NCBI GenBank assembly: GCA_963823565.1
Contig: CAWGLR010000003.1
Location: 1,178,001 to 1,242,000, forward strand
DNA length: 64,000 nt
Source: RHKX01 sp963823565
Lineage (GTDB): Bacteria; Actinomycetota; Thermoleophilia; Solirubrobacterales; 70-9
Direction: 5' to 3'
A model generated the notes under the pieces. That model was not told the DNA's origin, did not search any database, and saw only the letters and a program-made list of their open reading frames with translations. The first letter of the stretch is position 1, and each line of letters opens with the position of its first letter. The translations under genes and the position numbers were made by a program. Below, piece by piece: positions 46,459-54,532 of the stretch.

Positions 46459-46464
46459 CGACCG

Positions 46465-47064
46465 ATGAGCGAGTCACGCGCCGCCAAGCCGACGAGGACG
46501 TTCGTCGCCCTCGACCCCGCGCCGGAGGTCGCCGCCGCCCTCGAGGCCTGGGGCCGCCGGGAGCCGGCCGCGCTCGACGGCGTGCGCCCGCTTCCGGCGG
46601 CCTCGCTGCATCTGACGCTTGCGTTCCTCGGCAACCTCGATCCCGCCGAGGTCGAGGCCGCGCGGGCGATCGTCGGGGCACTGGCGCCGCGCCCGGTGGG
46701 AATGCGCCTCGAGCCGCAGCTCGTCGGCGTCCCGCGAAGGCGACCTCGGATCCTCGCCTTTCCCGAGTGCGGGGGCGATTCCGCGGCCCTCCAGGGCGAG
46801 GTCGAGGCGGAGCTCGTCGCCGCGGGCCTCCTGGAGCCGCCGGAGCGGCCGTTCTGGCCCCATCTCAGCGTCGCCCGGGTACGGCGAGGCGCCCTCGACG
46901 GGCGCCGCGGCGGGACCGAGATCGCGGGGCTTCCGCCCCCGCCGGCGAGCGCCACCGAAGGCTTCGATGCCGTCCGGGTGGCGCTCTACCGTTCCGAACT
47001 CCGGTCAGAGGGGGCGAGCTACAGCTCCATGACCGATGTCTACTTGTCGCGCAGCGGCAGATGA
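46465..47064 (+). CDS. thpR: RNA 2',3'-cyclic phosphodiesterase
   Basis: 199 residues, 2H phosphoesterase fold. Its two catalytic HxT/S motifs are HLTLAFLG (H49) and HLSVARV (about H133). It opens 2',3'-cyclic phosphate RNA ends, and was formerly called 2'-5' RNA ligase. FVALDPAPEVAAAL at the N-terminus is typical. The start at 46465 follows a -10-like hexamer. Longer in-frame starts would run into the palindromes of the divergent promoter region. It is 10 nt upstream of recA and apparently in one operon with it. Confidence 0.92.
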   Translation: MSESRAAKPTRTFVALDPAPEVAAALEAWGRREPAALDGVRPLPAASLHLTLAFLGNLDPAEVEAARAIVGALAPRPVGMRLEPQLVGVPRRRPRILAFPECGGDSAALQGEVEAELVAAGLLEPPERPFWPHLSVARVRRGALDGRRGGTEIAGLPPPPASATEGFDAVRVALYRSELRSEGASYSSMTDVYLSRSGR

Positions 47065-47074
47065 GGTGATTTGA

Positions 47075-48217
47075 ATGGCAGCTAGCAAGCCCACCCCGAT
47101 CGAAGCGGGATCGAAGGACGCGAAGGCGAAGGACGCGGCACTGAACGCCGCGGTGGCGCAGATCGAGCGCGAGTTCGGCGCCGGCTCGGTGATGAAGCTC
47201 GGAAGCCAGACGGTGATGGACGTCGAGTCGATCCCGACCGGCGCGCTCTCCCTCGACCTGGCGCTCGGCGTCGGCGGGGTCCCGAAGGGGCGGATCGTCG
47301 AGATCTTCGGCCCGGAGTCGTCCGGCAAGACGACGCTGATCTACCACATCATCGCCCAGTGCCAGGCGCGCGGCGGGATCTGCGCGTTCGTCGACGCCGA
47401 GCACGCGATCGACCCCGTCTACGCCCGCCGGATCGGCGTCGACACCGACGAGCTGCTGATCTCCCAGCCCGACTACGGCGAGCAGGCGCTCGAGATCGTC
47501 GACGTCCTGACCCGCTCCGGGGCCGTCGACCTCGTCGCGATCGACTCGGTCGCGGCCTTGACGCCGCGAGTCGAGCTCGAGGGTCAGATGGGCGAGGTTC
47601 AGGTCGGCCTCCAGGCGCGGCTGATGTCGCAGGCGCTGCGCAAGCTCGCCGGCAACCTCAACCGGGCGAAGACCGTCTGCCTGTTCACGAACCAGATCCG
47701 CGAGAAGATCGGCGTCAGCTTCGGCAGTCCCGAGACCCAGCCGGGCGGCCGGGCGCTGAAGTTCTACTCGTCGCAGCGACTCGACCTGCGCCGCATCGAG
47801 ACCCTCAAGGAGGGCACCGAGGCGGTCGGCAATCGGGTTCGCGTGAAGGTCGTCAAGAACAAGGTCGCGGCGCCCTTCAAGCAGGCCGAGTTCGACGTCG
47901 AGTACGGCGCCGGGATCTCGAATGAGAGCTGCCTGTTGGACCTCGGCGTCGAGAACGACGTGGTCACGAAGTCGGGCTCGTTCTTCTCCTACGGCGACGT
48001 CCGCCTCGGCCAGGGGCGGAACAACTCGAAGCAGTTCCTCGCCGAGAACGAGGAGATGGCCGACGAGATCGAGGCGAAGATCTACGAGGCGCTGGACGTC
48101 GACCGGACCAACGGCGGCTCGATCCGGACGGCGCAGCCCGCTCCGGAACGGATCCGGGAGGGCGATGCGCCCGCCGCGCCCGCCGAGCCGGCCGAGGACG
48201 AGCAGGCCGCGGCCTAG
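47075..48217 (+). CDS. recA: Recombinase A
   Basis: 380 residues. RecA forms the nucleoprotein filament for homologous recombination and activates LexA self-cleavage. The P-loop is FGPESSGKTT near 70-78. FVDAEHAIDPVYARRIGVD, the DNA-binding loop region MGEVQVGLQARLMSQ and FTNQIREKIGVSFGSPE are intact. The Ala/Glu-rich acidic C-terminus extends about 30 residues. No intein is present. GAGGTGATTTG precedes the ATG with moderate spacing. thpR is upstream and recX downstream. Confidence 0.97.
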   Translation: MAASKPTPIEAGSKDAKAKDAALNAAVAQIEREFGAGSVMKLGSQTVMDVESIPTGALSLDLALGVGGVPKGRIVEIFGPESSGKTTLIYHIIAQCQARGGICAFVDAEHAIDPVYARRIGVDTDELLISQPDYGEQALEIVDVLTRSGAVDLVAIDSVAALTPRVELEGQMGEVQVGLQARLMSQALRKLAGNLNRAKTVCLFTNQIREKIGVSFGSPETQPGGRALKFYSSQRLDLRRIETLKEGTEAVGNRVRVKVVKNKVAAPFKQAEFDVEYGAGISNESCLLDLGVENDVVTKSGSFFSYGDVRLGQGRNNSKQFLAENEEMADEIEAKIYEALDVDRTNGGSIRTAQPAPERIREGDAPAAPAEPAEDEQAAA

Positions 48218-48237
48218 CTCCTCCCTGTCTCAGCGAC

Positions 48238-48714
48238 GTGGACGGCCGCGAGCGGGAGCGCCAGGACGCGCTGGTCGCGGCCGTCGGCGCCCTCCGGCGC
48301 CGGGAGCGGACCGTCGCCGAGATGCACGCCTGGCTCGCCGAGCGGGCGATCCCCGAGGACTTGGTCGACGACGTGATCTCCGACCTGGTCGAGGTCGGCG
48401 AGCTCGACGACGACCGCTTCGCGCACGCCTTCGCCGCGGACAAGCGCGAGCTGTCGGGCTGGGGCTCGGCGCGGATCGAAGCGGCCCTGGTCGACCGCGG
48501 CCTCGAGCGGTCGCTGGCCGAGGCCGCCAGCAGGGAGGACCGCGACGAGCAGCTGGAGCGGGCGGCGGCGCTCGTGCTGGCTCGCCACGGCGTCCCCGGC
48601 GACGAGCCCGCGCGGGCGAAGGCGCTGTCGTTCCTCACCCGGCGCGGCTACGACTACGAGCTCGCCTACGACGCGATCCGGCGCGCCGAGGGTGAGGGCC
48701 GGCGAGCGGCCTGA
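48238..48714 (+). CDS. recX: Regulatory protein RecX
   Basis: 158 residues from GTG. RecX binds the RecA filament and limits its extension. The three-helix repeats are visible: RRRERTVAEMHAWLAERAIP with VVDDVISDLVEVGELDDDRFA in the first repeat, GWGSARIEAALVDRGL in the second, and FLTRRGYDYELAYDAIR in the last. The helix motif LDDDRFA is the best-conserved part. It follows recA by 20 nt and is the last gene of the unit. The following 337 nt hold no gene. Confidence 0.9.
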   Translation: MDGRERERQDALVAAVGALRRRERTVAEMHAWLAERAIPEDLVDDVISDLVEVGELDDDRFAHAFAADKRELSGWGSARIEAALVDRGLERSLAEAASREDRDEQLERAAALVLARHGVPGDEPARAKALSFLTRRGYDYELAYDAIRRAEGEGRRAA

Positions 48715-49051
48715 GGCAACGGCGGGACGGGCGCTGCATCCGCCGGACGCCGGTTGCGTGCCTCCCGAGCCGGGAATACCATCCTCTGAGAGCGGCCTCG
48801 GCCGCCGGCCGGCGCGTCAGCGCGGCATCCCGAGATTCGAGAACCAGACCTTTGAACCTGAACTTGTCCACCCCGAGAGCGGCTCGCGAGGAGGTTCCCG
48901 GCTAGAGCCGCCCTCCAGCCTCGACCCCGCGGCCGCGCGCCGCGCTCCGGATCGCCGATAGGACGCAGCCCGGCTCAACGCCGAGTCGCCCCCGGGCTCC
49001 CTCGAGGAGCCGAATAGCGACAGCTCCGCGCGGCGGAGGGAGAGGACCGAG
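48715..49051 (+). other. Gene-free stretch and leader of rny
   Basis: No convincing gene on either strand. Two small perfect hairpins lie directly before the rny ribosome site: GGCTCC-CTCGA-GGAGCC (48995-49011) and CTCCGC-GCG-GCGGAG (49024-49038). TTGAAC at 48852 could be a -35, but no -10 is found at the right distance. The rest is GC-rich and featureless. Confidence 0.5.
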
Positions 49052-50503
49052 ATGGACCGGCGGGCCAAGCGAAGGTTTGCGGCGAGGTCGGCGAGCGACT
49101 CCCCCCGGGGCGCCGCGGAGCCGGCCGCGCAGGACGCCGGGGTCCACCAGGCGGCACCGGCCGAGGGCGGACCGTCGAGCGATGACGAGCTCCAGGAGCG
49201 GCGTCGCGAGATCGCCCGCCTGCACGAGCAGGCGCTGCACGAGCAGGAGACGATCAGGCTCAAGCTGGAGGAGCTCGAGCGCCGCGAGCAGGCGCTCACC
49301 GACCGCGAGCGGAACCTCGACGGGCGTGCCGAGGAGCTGAAGCGGCAGAAGGCCGTGCAGCGCAAGGAGCTCGAGCGCCTCTCGGGGCTCACCGCCACGC
49401 AGGCCAAGCAGATGCTGATCGCCGACGTCGAGCACGAGGCGCGCCACCAGGTCGGGCGGGCGCTGATGCAGATCGAGGAGGAGGGCAAGCGCGAGGCCGA
49501 CCGCCGCGCTCGCAACATCCTCGCGATCGCGATGAGCCGCCTCGCCGGCAGCCAGGCGAGCGAGACGACGACGCGGATGGTCGAGCTGCCGAACGAGGAG
49601 ATGAAGGGCCGCATCATCGGCCGCGAGGGGCGCAACATCCGCGCCCTTGAGGCGCTCACCGGCGTCGACGTGATCATCGACGAGACGCCGAACGCGGTCG
49701 TGCTGTCGAGCTTCGACGGTATCCGGCGCGAGGTCGCCAGGCTGACCCTCGAGCGGCTGATCGCCGACGGGCGGATCCAGCCGGCGACGATCGAGGAGGT
49801 CTACGAGAAGGCGAAGGCCGACGTGGACGCCGAGATTGCCGCCGCCGGCGAGAAGGCCGAGCTCGAGGCGGGGGTCCACGGGATCGACCCGGCGCTGCTG
49901 GAGGTGCTCGGGCGGCTGCGGTACCGCACGTCCTATGGCCAGAACGTCCTCGACCACCTGATCGAGGCCTCGAAGATCGCCGGCTCGATCGCCGCTGAGC
50001 TTGGGGCCTCGGTCGAGACGGCGCGGCGGGCGACCCTGCTGCACGACATCGGCAAGGCCGTCTCCCACGAGGTCGAGGGCTCCCACGCGCAGGTCGGCGC
50101 GACGATGGCGCGCCGCAACGGCGAGACGGAGGCCGTGGTCCACGCGATCGAGGCCCACCACAACGAGGTTGAGCCGCGCACGGTGGAGGCGGTGATCGTG
50201 CAGATCGCCGACGCCGTCTCGGGGGCGCGCCCGGGGGCGCGAGGGGAGGCCCTCGAGCACTACGTCACCCGCCTGCGCGATCTCGAGGAGATCGCCTCGC
50301 GCCACCCCGGCGTGACGAAGGTCTACGCGGTCCGCGCGGGCCGCGAGGTGCGGGTGATGGTCGACCCGGGAGTCGTCGACGACGACGAGGCGGCGGTGAT
50401 CGCCCAGCGGGTCGCGAAGACCATCGAGAAGGAGCTCGACTTCCCCGGCCGGATCAGGATCACGGTCGTTCGCGAGACCCGCACGACGGCCTATGCCGAC
50501 TGA
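49052..50503 (+). CDS. rny: Ribonuclease Y lacking an obvious membrane anchor
   Basis: 483 residues. RNase Y is the endonuclease starting mRNA decay in many Gram-positives. Present are the long coiled coil (about 45-150), KH domain (EEMKGRIIGREGRNIRALEA, about 185-240) and HD domain (LLHDIGKAVSHE and later HHNEVEP). Canonical RNase Y begins with a transmembrane helix of about 20 residues. Here the first 45 residues are polar (MDRRAKRRFAARSAS...) and the upstream frame adds no hydrophobic segment. The enzyme may be cytosolic or membrane-recruited by a partner. Confidence 0.93.
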   Translation: MDRRAKRRFAARSASDSPRGAAEPAAQDAGVHQAAPAEGGPSSDDELQERRREIARLHEQALHEQETIRLKLEELERREQALTDRERNLDGRAEELKRQKAVQRKELERLSGLTATQAKQMLIADVEHEARHQVGRALMQIEEEGKREADRRARNILAIAMSRLAGSQASETTTRMVELPNEEMKGRIIGREGRNIRALEALTGVDVIIDETPNAVVLSSFDGIRREVARLTLERLIADGRIQPATIEEVYEKAKADVDAEIAAAGEKAELEAGVHGIDPALLEVLGRLRYRTSYGQNVLDHLIEASKIAGSIAAELGASVETARRATLLHDIGKAVSHEVEGSHAQVGATMARRNGETEAVVHAIEAHHNEVEPRTVEAVIVQIADAVSGARPGARGEALEHYVTRLRDLEEIASRHPGVTKVYAVRAGREVRVMVDPGVVDDDEAAVIAQRVAKTIEKELDFPGRIRITVVRETRTTAYAD

Positions 50504-50550
50504 CGCGCGAGGGGGCCCGCCGCCACGGCGACGTATAGGATCGCGCCCTC

Positions 50551-51216
50551 ATGGAGACGTTCTTCTACGTGCTCGGCGGCGTTCTCGTCCTGCTCGCCCT
50601 CGGCATCTCGTTCCTGGGCATACGCAGCGATCGCTTCCCCTCCGACGCGCTCCTGCGGGTGGGGATCCTCGTCGTCGCGGTGGTCGTCGCAGCCACCGCC
50701 TACGGCGCGGTCCAGCTCTCCCAGGACGAGGCGCAGCACCGTGAGGACGAGCAGAACCGCGAGTCCGCGACCAAGGCGGAGGAGATCGCCACCGCGGACA
50801 CAGAGGCCACGAGCGAGCCCTCCGTGGGCGGCACCGAGGCCCCCGGCGACCGCCAGCAATCCGACACCAAGCCCGCGGGCGGGGGTGGCGAGCCGCAGCT
50901 CGCCGCGGGCGACCCGAAGGCCGGGGCCCAGGTCTTCGACTCGCAGGGCTGCGCCGACTGCCACTCGCTGCAGGCGGCCGGCGCGACCGGAGCGGTCGGG
51001 CCGAACCTCGACACCGCGCTCGCCAGCAAGGACGCGCAGTTCATCGAGACCTCGATCGTCGACCCCAACGACTTCGTCGAGGAGGGCTTCCAGTCCGGGA
51101 TCATGCCGACGGACTACGGCGACGTGCTGACGCCCGAGGATCTCGCGAACGTCGTCGCGTTCCTCTCCGACGCCACCGGCGGCGGCAGTGCGTCCGGCGG
51201 CGGCTCCGGCAAGTAG
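50551..51216 (+). CDS. Membrane-anchored class I cytochrome c
   Basis: 221 residues. Two transmembrane helices (about 4-23 and 35-56) are followed by a Glu/Ala/Ser-rich linker. A cytochrome c domain contains the haem site CADCH (C134, C137, H138) and the distal Met in SGIMPTDYGD (M185). The fold closes with EDLANVVAFL. Similar domains are fused to or operate with cytochrome c oxidase, but no oxidase gene is adjacent. The C-terminus is a Gly/Ser tail. A TAGGAT element ends 9 nt before the ATG. Confidence 0.9.
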   Translation: METFFYVLGGVLVLLALGISFLGIRSDRFPSDALLRVGILVVAVVVAATAYGAVQLSQDEAQHREDEQNRESATKAEEIATADTEATSEPSVGGTEAPGDRQQSDTKPAGGGGEPQLAAGDPKAGAQVFDSQGCADCHSLQAAGATGAVGPNLDTALASKDAQFIETSIVDPNDFVEEGFQSGIMPTDYGDVLTPEDLANVVAFLSDATGGGSASGGGSGK

Positions 51217-51246
51217 CCCAGCCGCGGCGGCACCTCGGGCCGCCGC

Positions 51247-51252
51247 TACCCT
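51247..51252 (+). promoter_or_regulatory. Candidate -10 hexamer for miaB
   Basis: TACCCT, 7 nt before ATG 51260; no Shine-Dalgarno. Confidence 0.4.
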
Positions 51253-51259
51253 GAGCGCC

Positions 51260-52606
51260 ATGACCGCGACGGCCGGCAAGCGCTTCCACGTGACCACGTT
51301 CGGGTGCCAGATGAACGAGCACGACTCCGAGCGCATGAAGGGCATGCTCGGGTCGCTGGGCTTCTCGGAGGCCCCCTCGCGCGAGGAGGCGGACCTCATC
51401 CTCTTCAACACCTGCTCGATCCGCGAGGCCGCCGACAGCAGGTTCATCGCCCATCTCGGCGAGGCGAAGCGGCTGAAGGGCTCCTCGCCCGACACGGTCG
51501 TCGGCGTGGGCGGCTGCTGGGCGCAGTCGGTCAAGGACGAGGTGTTCGAGCGGTTCCCCTTCGTCGACGTGGCCTTCGGCCCCGGCCAGATCCACAAGCT
51601 GGCGGAGTTCCTCACGTCGGAGTCGCTCACGGCCCAGGGGTTCTTCGAGTTCGAGGACTTCGCCGGCCATCTGCCCTTGCACCGCGAGCGGCCGTTCCAG
51701 GCGTGGATGCAGATCTCCCAGGGGTGCAACTGCCGTTGCTCGTATTGCATCGTGCCCTCGACTCGTGGCCGTGAGCAGAGCCGGCGCGCCTCAGAGCTGA
51801 TCGCCGAGGCGGAGGGACTCGCGGCAGACGGCGTGCGCGAGATCACGCTGCTGGGCCAGAACGTCAACAGCTACGGCCGCGACCTCCGCGCGCGCTTCGG
51901 CGGTGAGGAGCCGGCGAGCTTCGCCGAGCTGCTGCGCGCGCTGGACGCGATCGACGGCATCGAGCGGATCCGCTACACGAGCCCGCACCCCAAGGACATG
52001 CGCGAGGACGTCATCGCGGCCCACGCCGAATGCTCCTCGGTTTGCGAGCACATCCACCTGCCGCTGCAGTCGGGCTCGAGCCGGATCCTCAAGGCGATGC
52101 GCCGGACCTACGACCGCGGCCGCTACATGGACCGGGTCGCCCAGATCCGCGAGCGTGTCCCCGACGTCGCCCTCACCACCGACATCATCGTCGGCTTCCC
52201 CGGCGAGACCGAGGAGGACTTCGCCGAGACGCTGGAGGTCGTCGAGGAGGTCGGCTACGACAGCGCCTTCACCTTCGTCTTCAGTCCCCGCCGCGGCACC
52301 GAGGCGGCTGAGCTCGAGGGAGCCCTACCGCACCCGGTGAAGAAGGAACGTATGGAGCAGCTCGTCGAGGCGGTCCAGCGCCGAGCACGCGAGCGCGCCC
52401 AGCGGTTCGTCGGGCGGGACGTCGAGGTGCTGGTCGAGGGGCCGAGCCGGACCGACCCCGCCCGCCTGCGCGGGCGCAGCCGGCACAACAAGGCGGTCAA
52501 CTTCGACGGGACCGCGAGCCCGGGCGAGCTCGTCCGCGTCGAGGTCGCCAAGGCGACGTCGCAGACGCTGCTCGGCACCGAGAAGCTGCTCTCCCGCGCG
52601 CTCTGA
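51260..52606 (+). CDS. miaB: tRNA-2-methylthio-N6-dimethylallyladenosine synthase
   Basis: 448 residues. MiaB adds the methylthio group to i6A37 of tRNA. The N-terminal UPF0004 domain holds three cluster cysteines (FGCQMNEHDS, FNTCSIRE and GGCWAQ). The radical SAM motif C-x3-C-x2-C lies in QGCNCRCSYCIVPSTRG. A TRAM domain closes the protein (about 375-445, GRDVEVLVEG). ATG 51260 is chosen over an upstream in-frame start inside the cytochrome gene. miaA follows after 5 nt; together they modify A37. Confidence 0.95.
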   Translation: MTATAGKRFHVTTFGCQMNEHDSERMKGMLGSLGFSEAPSREEADLILFNTCSIREAADSRFIAHLGEAKRLKGSSPDTVVGVGGCWAQSVKDEVFERFPFVDVAFGPGQIHKLAEFLTSESLTAQGFFEFEDFAGHLPLHRERPFQAWMQISQGCNCRCSYCIVPSTRGREQSRRASELIAEAEGLAADGVREITLLGQNVNSYGRDLRARFGGEEPASFAELLRALDAIDGIERIRYTSPHPKDMREDVIAAHAECSSVCEHIHLPLQSGSSRILKAMRRTYDRGRYMDRVAQIRERVPDVALTTDIIVGFPGETEEDFAETLEVVEEVGYDSAFTFVFSPRRGTEAAELEGALPHPVKKERMEQLVEAVQRRARERAQRFVGRDVEVLVEGPSRTDPARLRGRSRHNKAVNFDGTASPGELVRVEVAKATSQTLLGTEKLLSRAL

Positions 52607-52611
52607 TCGCG

Positions 52612-53520
52612 GTGCGGGCGATCGCCATCTTCGGCCCGACCGCGGCCGGCAAGACGGCAGTCGCCATCGAGCTCGCCGACCTGCTGCGCGCGGGCGGGGA
52701 GGACCCCGTCGCGGTCTCCTGCGACGCGATCCAGGTCTATCGCGGCCTCGAGGTCCTCAGCGGTGCCCCGACGGCCGCGGAATCGGAGCGGTTGGAGCAT
52801 CGGCTGGTCGGCATCGCCGACGTCACCGAGGAGTTCAGCGCCGGCCGGTTCGCCGAGCTCGCACGGCGGGAGATCGACGACCTCCTGGCCGCGGGGCGGA
52901 CGCCGATCGTCGTCGGCGGTACCGGCCTCTACATGCGCGCCGCGCTGGCCGACCTCGACCTCAAGCCGCCGGTGGCGCCCGAGATGCGTGCGCTGGTCGA
53001 GCGGCAGATCGAGGAGCTCGGCCCCGCCTCGATGCACGCCGAGCTCGACGCCGACGTCGCGCAGCGGGTCCACCCCAACGATCGCAAGCGGGTCGCCCGG
53101 GCACTCGAGCTGCAACGGTCCGGCCTCGACCCTCCCGAGCGGGGAGGCGAGCTCTGGACCGCTCGCCTGCGCCATCCCACCGCCCTGGTCGGGTTGACCC
53201 TCGGCCGCGATGAGCTGGCCGACCGGATCGACGCGCGGGTGGAGCGGATGGTCGCTGCGGGGGCTGCCGACGAGGTCCGCGCCGCCGAGGCCCTGGGGCC
53301 GTCGCGGACGGCGCGCGCCGCCCTCGGCTGGGACGAGCTGCTCCGCGGCGACGTCGATGCGATGAAGGCGGCCCACCGCCGCTACGCGCGGCGCCAGATG
53401 ACCTGGTTGCGGCGGATGGAGGGGGTTGTCCGAGTCGAGCGGGACGAGCTGGGCGACCGCGAGGCGGCGGAGCGGGCGCTCGCGGCCATCCGCGACCATC
53501 CGCTCGCGCGCCAGGGATAA
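52612..53520 (+). CDS. miaA: tRNA dimethylallyltransferase
   Basis: 302 residues from GTG. MiaA transfers the isopentenyl group to A37. The P-loop GPTAAGKTAVAIELA is at 9-23, followed by SCDAIQVYRGLEVLSGAP, the tRNA-contact DVTEEFSAGRFAELA, and VGGTGLYMRA. HPNDRKRVARALE and RRYARRQMTWLRR complete the family pattern. It directly follows miaB and precedes dapF by 7 nt, so the three genes form an operon, with dapF a metabolic passenger. Confidence 0.95.
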   Translation: MRAIAIFGPTAAGKTAVAIELADLLRAGGEDPVAVSCDAIQVYRGLEVLSGAPTAAESERLEHRLVGIADVTEEFSAGRFAELARREIDDLLAAGRTPIVVGGTGLYMRAALADLDLKPPVAPEMRALVERQIEELGPASMHAELDADVAQRVHPNDRKRVARALELQRSGLDPPERGGELWTARLRHPTALVGLTLGRDELADRIDARVERMVAAGAADEVRAAEALGPSRTARAALGWDELLRGDVDAMKAAHRRYARRQMTWLRRMEGVVRVERDELGDREAAERALAAIRDHPLARQG

Positions 53521-53527
53521 TCCGCCG

Positions 53528-54388
53528 GTGCGGTTCGAGAAGTGGCAGGCCCTCGGCAACGACTACATCGTGCTCGAGGAGGAAGGGCTCCCGTTCGAGC
53601 TCACCCCTGAGCGCGTTCACGCGATCTGCGCGCCCCACTTCGGCTGCCACTCCGACGGCGTCCTGCTGCTGTCGCCATGCGACGACGAGAGCAGGCACGT
53701 GGCCCACCTGCGGATCTTCAACCCCGACGGCTCCGAGGCGGAGCTCTCGGGCAATGGCGTCCGCGAGGCCGTTCTCTACCTCCGTCGCGCCGGCTGGACG
53801 GACGAGGACCGGTTCACGATCGTCACCGCCGCCGGCGAGATCACCCCGCGATTGACCGGCCCGAACACCGCGCGGGTCGAGATGGCGCCCGCGACCACGG
53901 TCTCCGACGACTTCCCGAGCGGCCCGGAGGACGGTCGCGGAGTGATCGACGTCGGCGGGACCGAGCGCGAGTTCCAGCACGTCAACGTCGGCAACCCGCA
54001 GTGCGCGATCGAGGTCCCGGAGGGCCTCGAGGAGCTCCAGCTGCCCGAGATCGGCCCGCCGATCGAGTCGGCGGCGATGTTTCCCAACCGCACCAACGTG
54101 AGCTTCTGGCGCGCCGAGGGGTCCACCGTCCGCGCCCGGATCTTCGAGCGCGGGGTGGGGGAGACCCTCTCGTCGGGCACGGGGGCGACGGGCGCCGCCG
54201 TCGCCGCCCACCTGCGTGGCGCCGAGAGCCCGATCACCGTCGTGCTCGACGGCGGCGAGCTGGAGGTCGAGATCGGCCCCGAGCTCCAGATCTGGCTCAC
54301 CGGCAGCGCCGAGCCGGTCTTCAGCGGCGAGTTCTCGCCGGAGCTGGTGCGCCGGCTCGAGAACCTCGCCAAGGGCGTCGAGGTCTAG
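53528..54388 (+). CDS. dapF: DapF-like diaminopimelate epimerase with both active-site Cys replaced by Ser
   Basis: 286 residues from GTG, starting VRFEKWQALGNDYIVLE as in DapF, a two-domain PLP-independent epimerase of LL- to meso-diaminopimelate. Substrate-contact motifs are kept: GNDY, FNPDGSEAELSGNGVRE, NVGNPQCAIEV and ERGVGETLSSGTGATG. The two catalytic thiols of E. coli DapF (C73 before GNG and C217 in ACGSGA) correspond here to S74 (TCG at about 53747) and S216. No other cysteine takes their place. The protein may be a clade variant with altered chemistry or another DapF-fold isomerase. Confidence 0.85.
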   Translation: MRFEKWQALGNDYIVLEEEGLPFELTPERVHAICAPHFGCHSDGVLLLSPCDDESRHVAHLRIFNPDGSEAELSGNGVREAVLYLRRAGWTDEDRFTIVTAAGEITPRLTGPNTARVEMAPATTVSDDFPSGPEDGRGVIDVGGTEREFQHVNVGNPQCAIEVPEGLEELQLPEIGPPIESAAMFPNRTNVSFWRAEGSTVRARIFERGVGETLSSGTGATGAAVAAHLRGAESPITVVLDGGELEVEIGPELQIWLTGSAEPVFSGEFSPELVRRLENLAKGVEV

Positions 54389-54475
54389 GCGACCGCCCGG
54401 CTCCTCCTCCGGTGATGCGCTGCGCGGTCGGGGCTCGACGATAGCCGCGGTGGGCGAGTAGGGCCCGCTCGCACG

Positions 54476-54500
54476 TTAGGGGCCCCTAATTCGGTACTCT
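54476..54500 (+). promoter_or_regulatory. Metal-regulator-type operator in the ZIP promoter
   Basis: A perfect 14-bp palindrome TTAGGGGCCCCTAA (54476-54489) is followed by a -10-like TACTCT (54495-54500). The TTAGG/CCTAA half-sites resemble those of the DtxR/IdeR family, though with a 4-bp spacer. It would lie within the promoter spacer and block RNA polymerase when bound. Confidence 0.55.
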
Positions 54501-54532
54501 CGCAAGCGTGAAGACACTTGAACGGAGGACCG

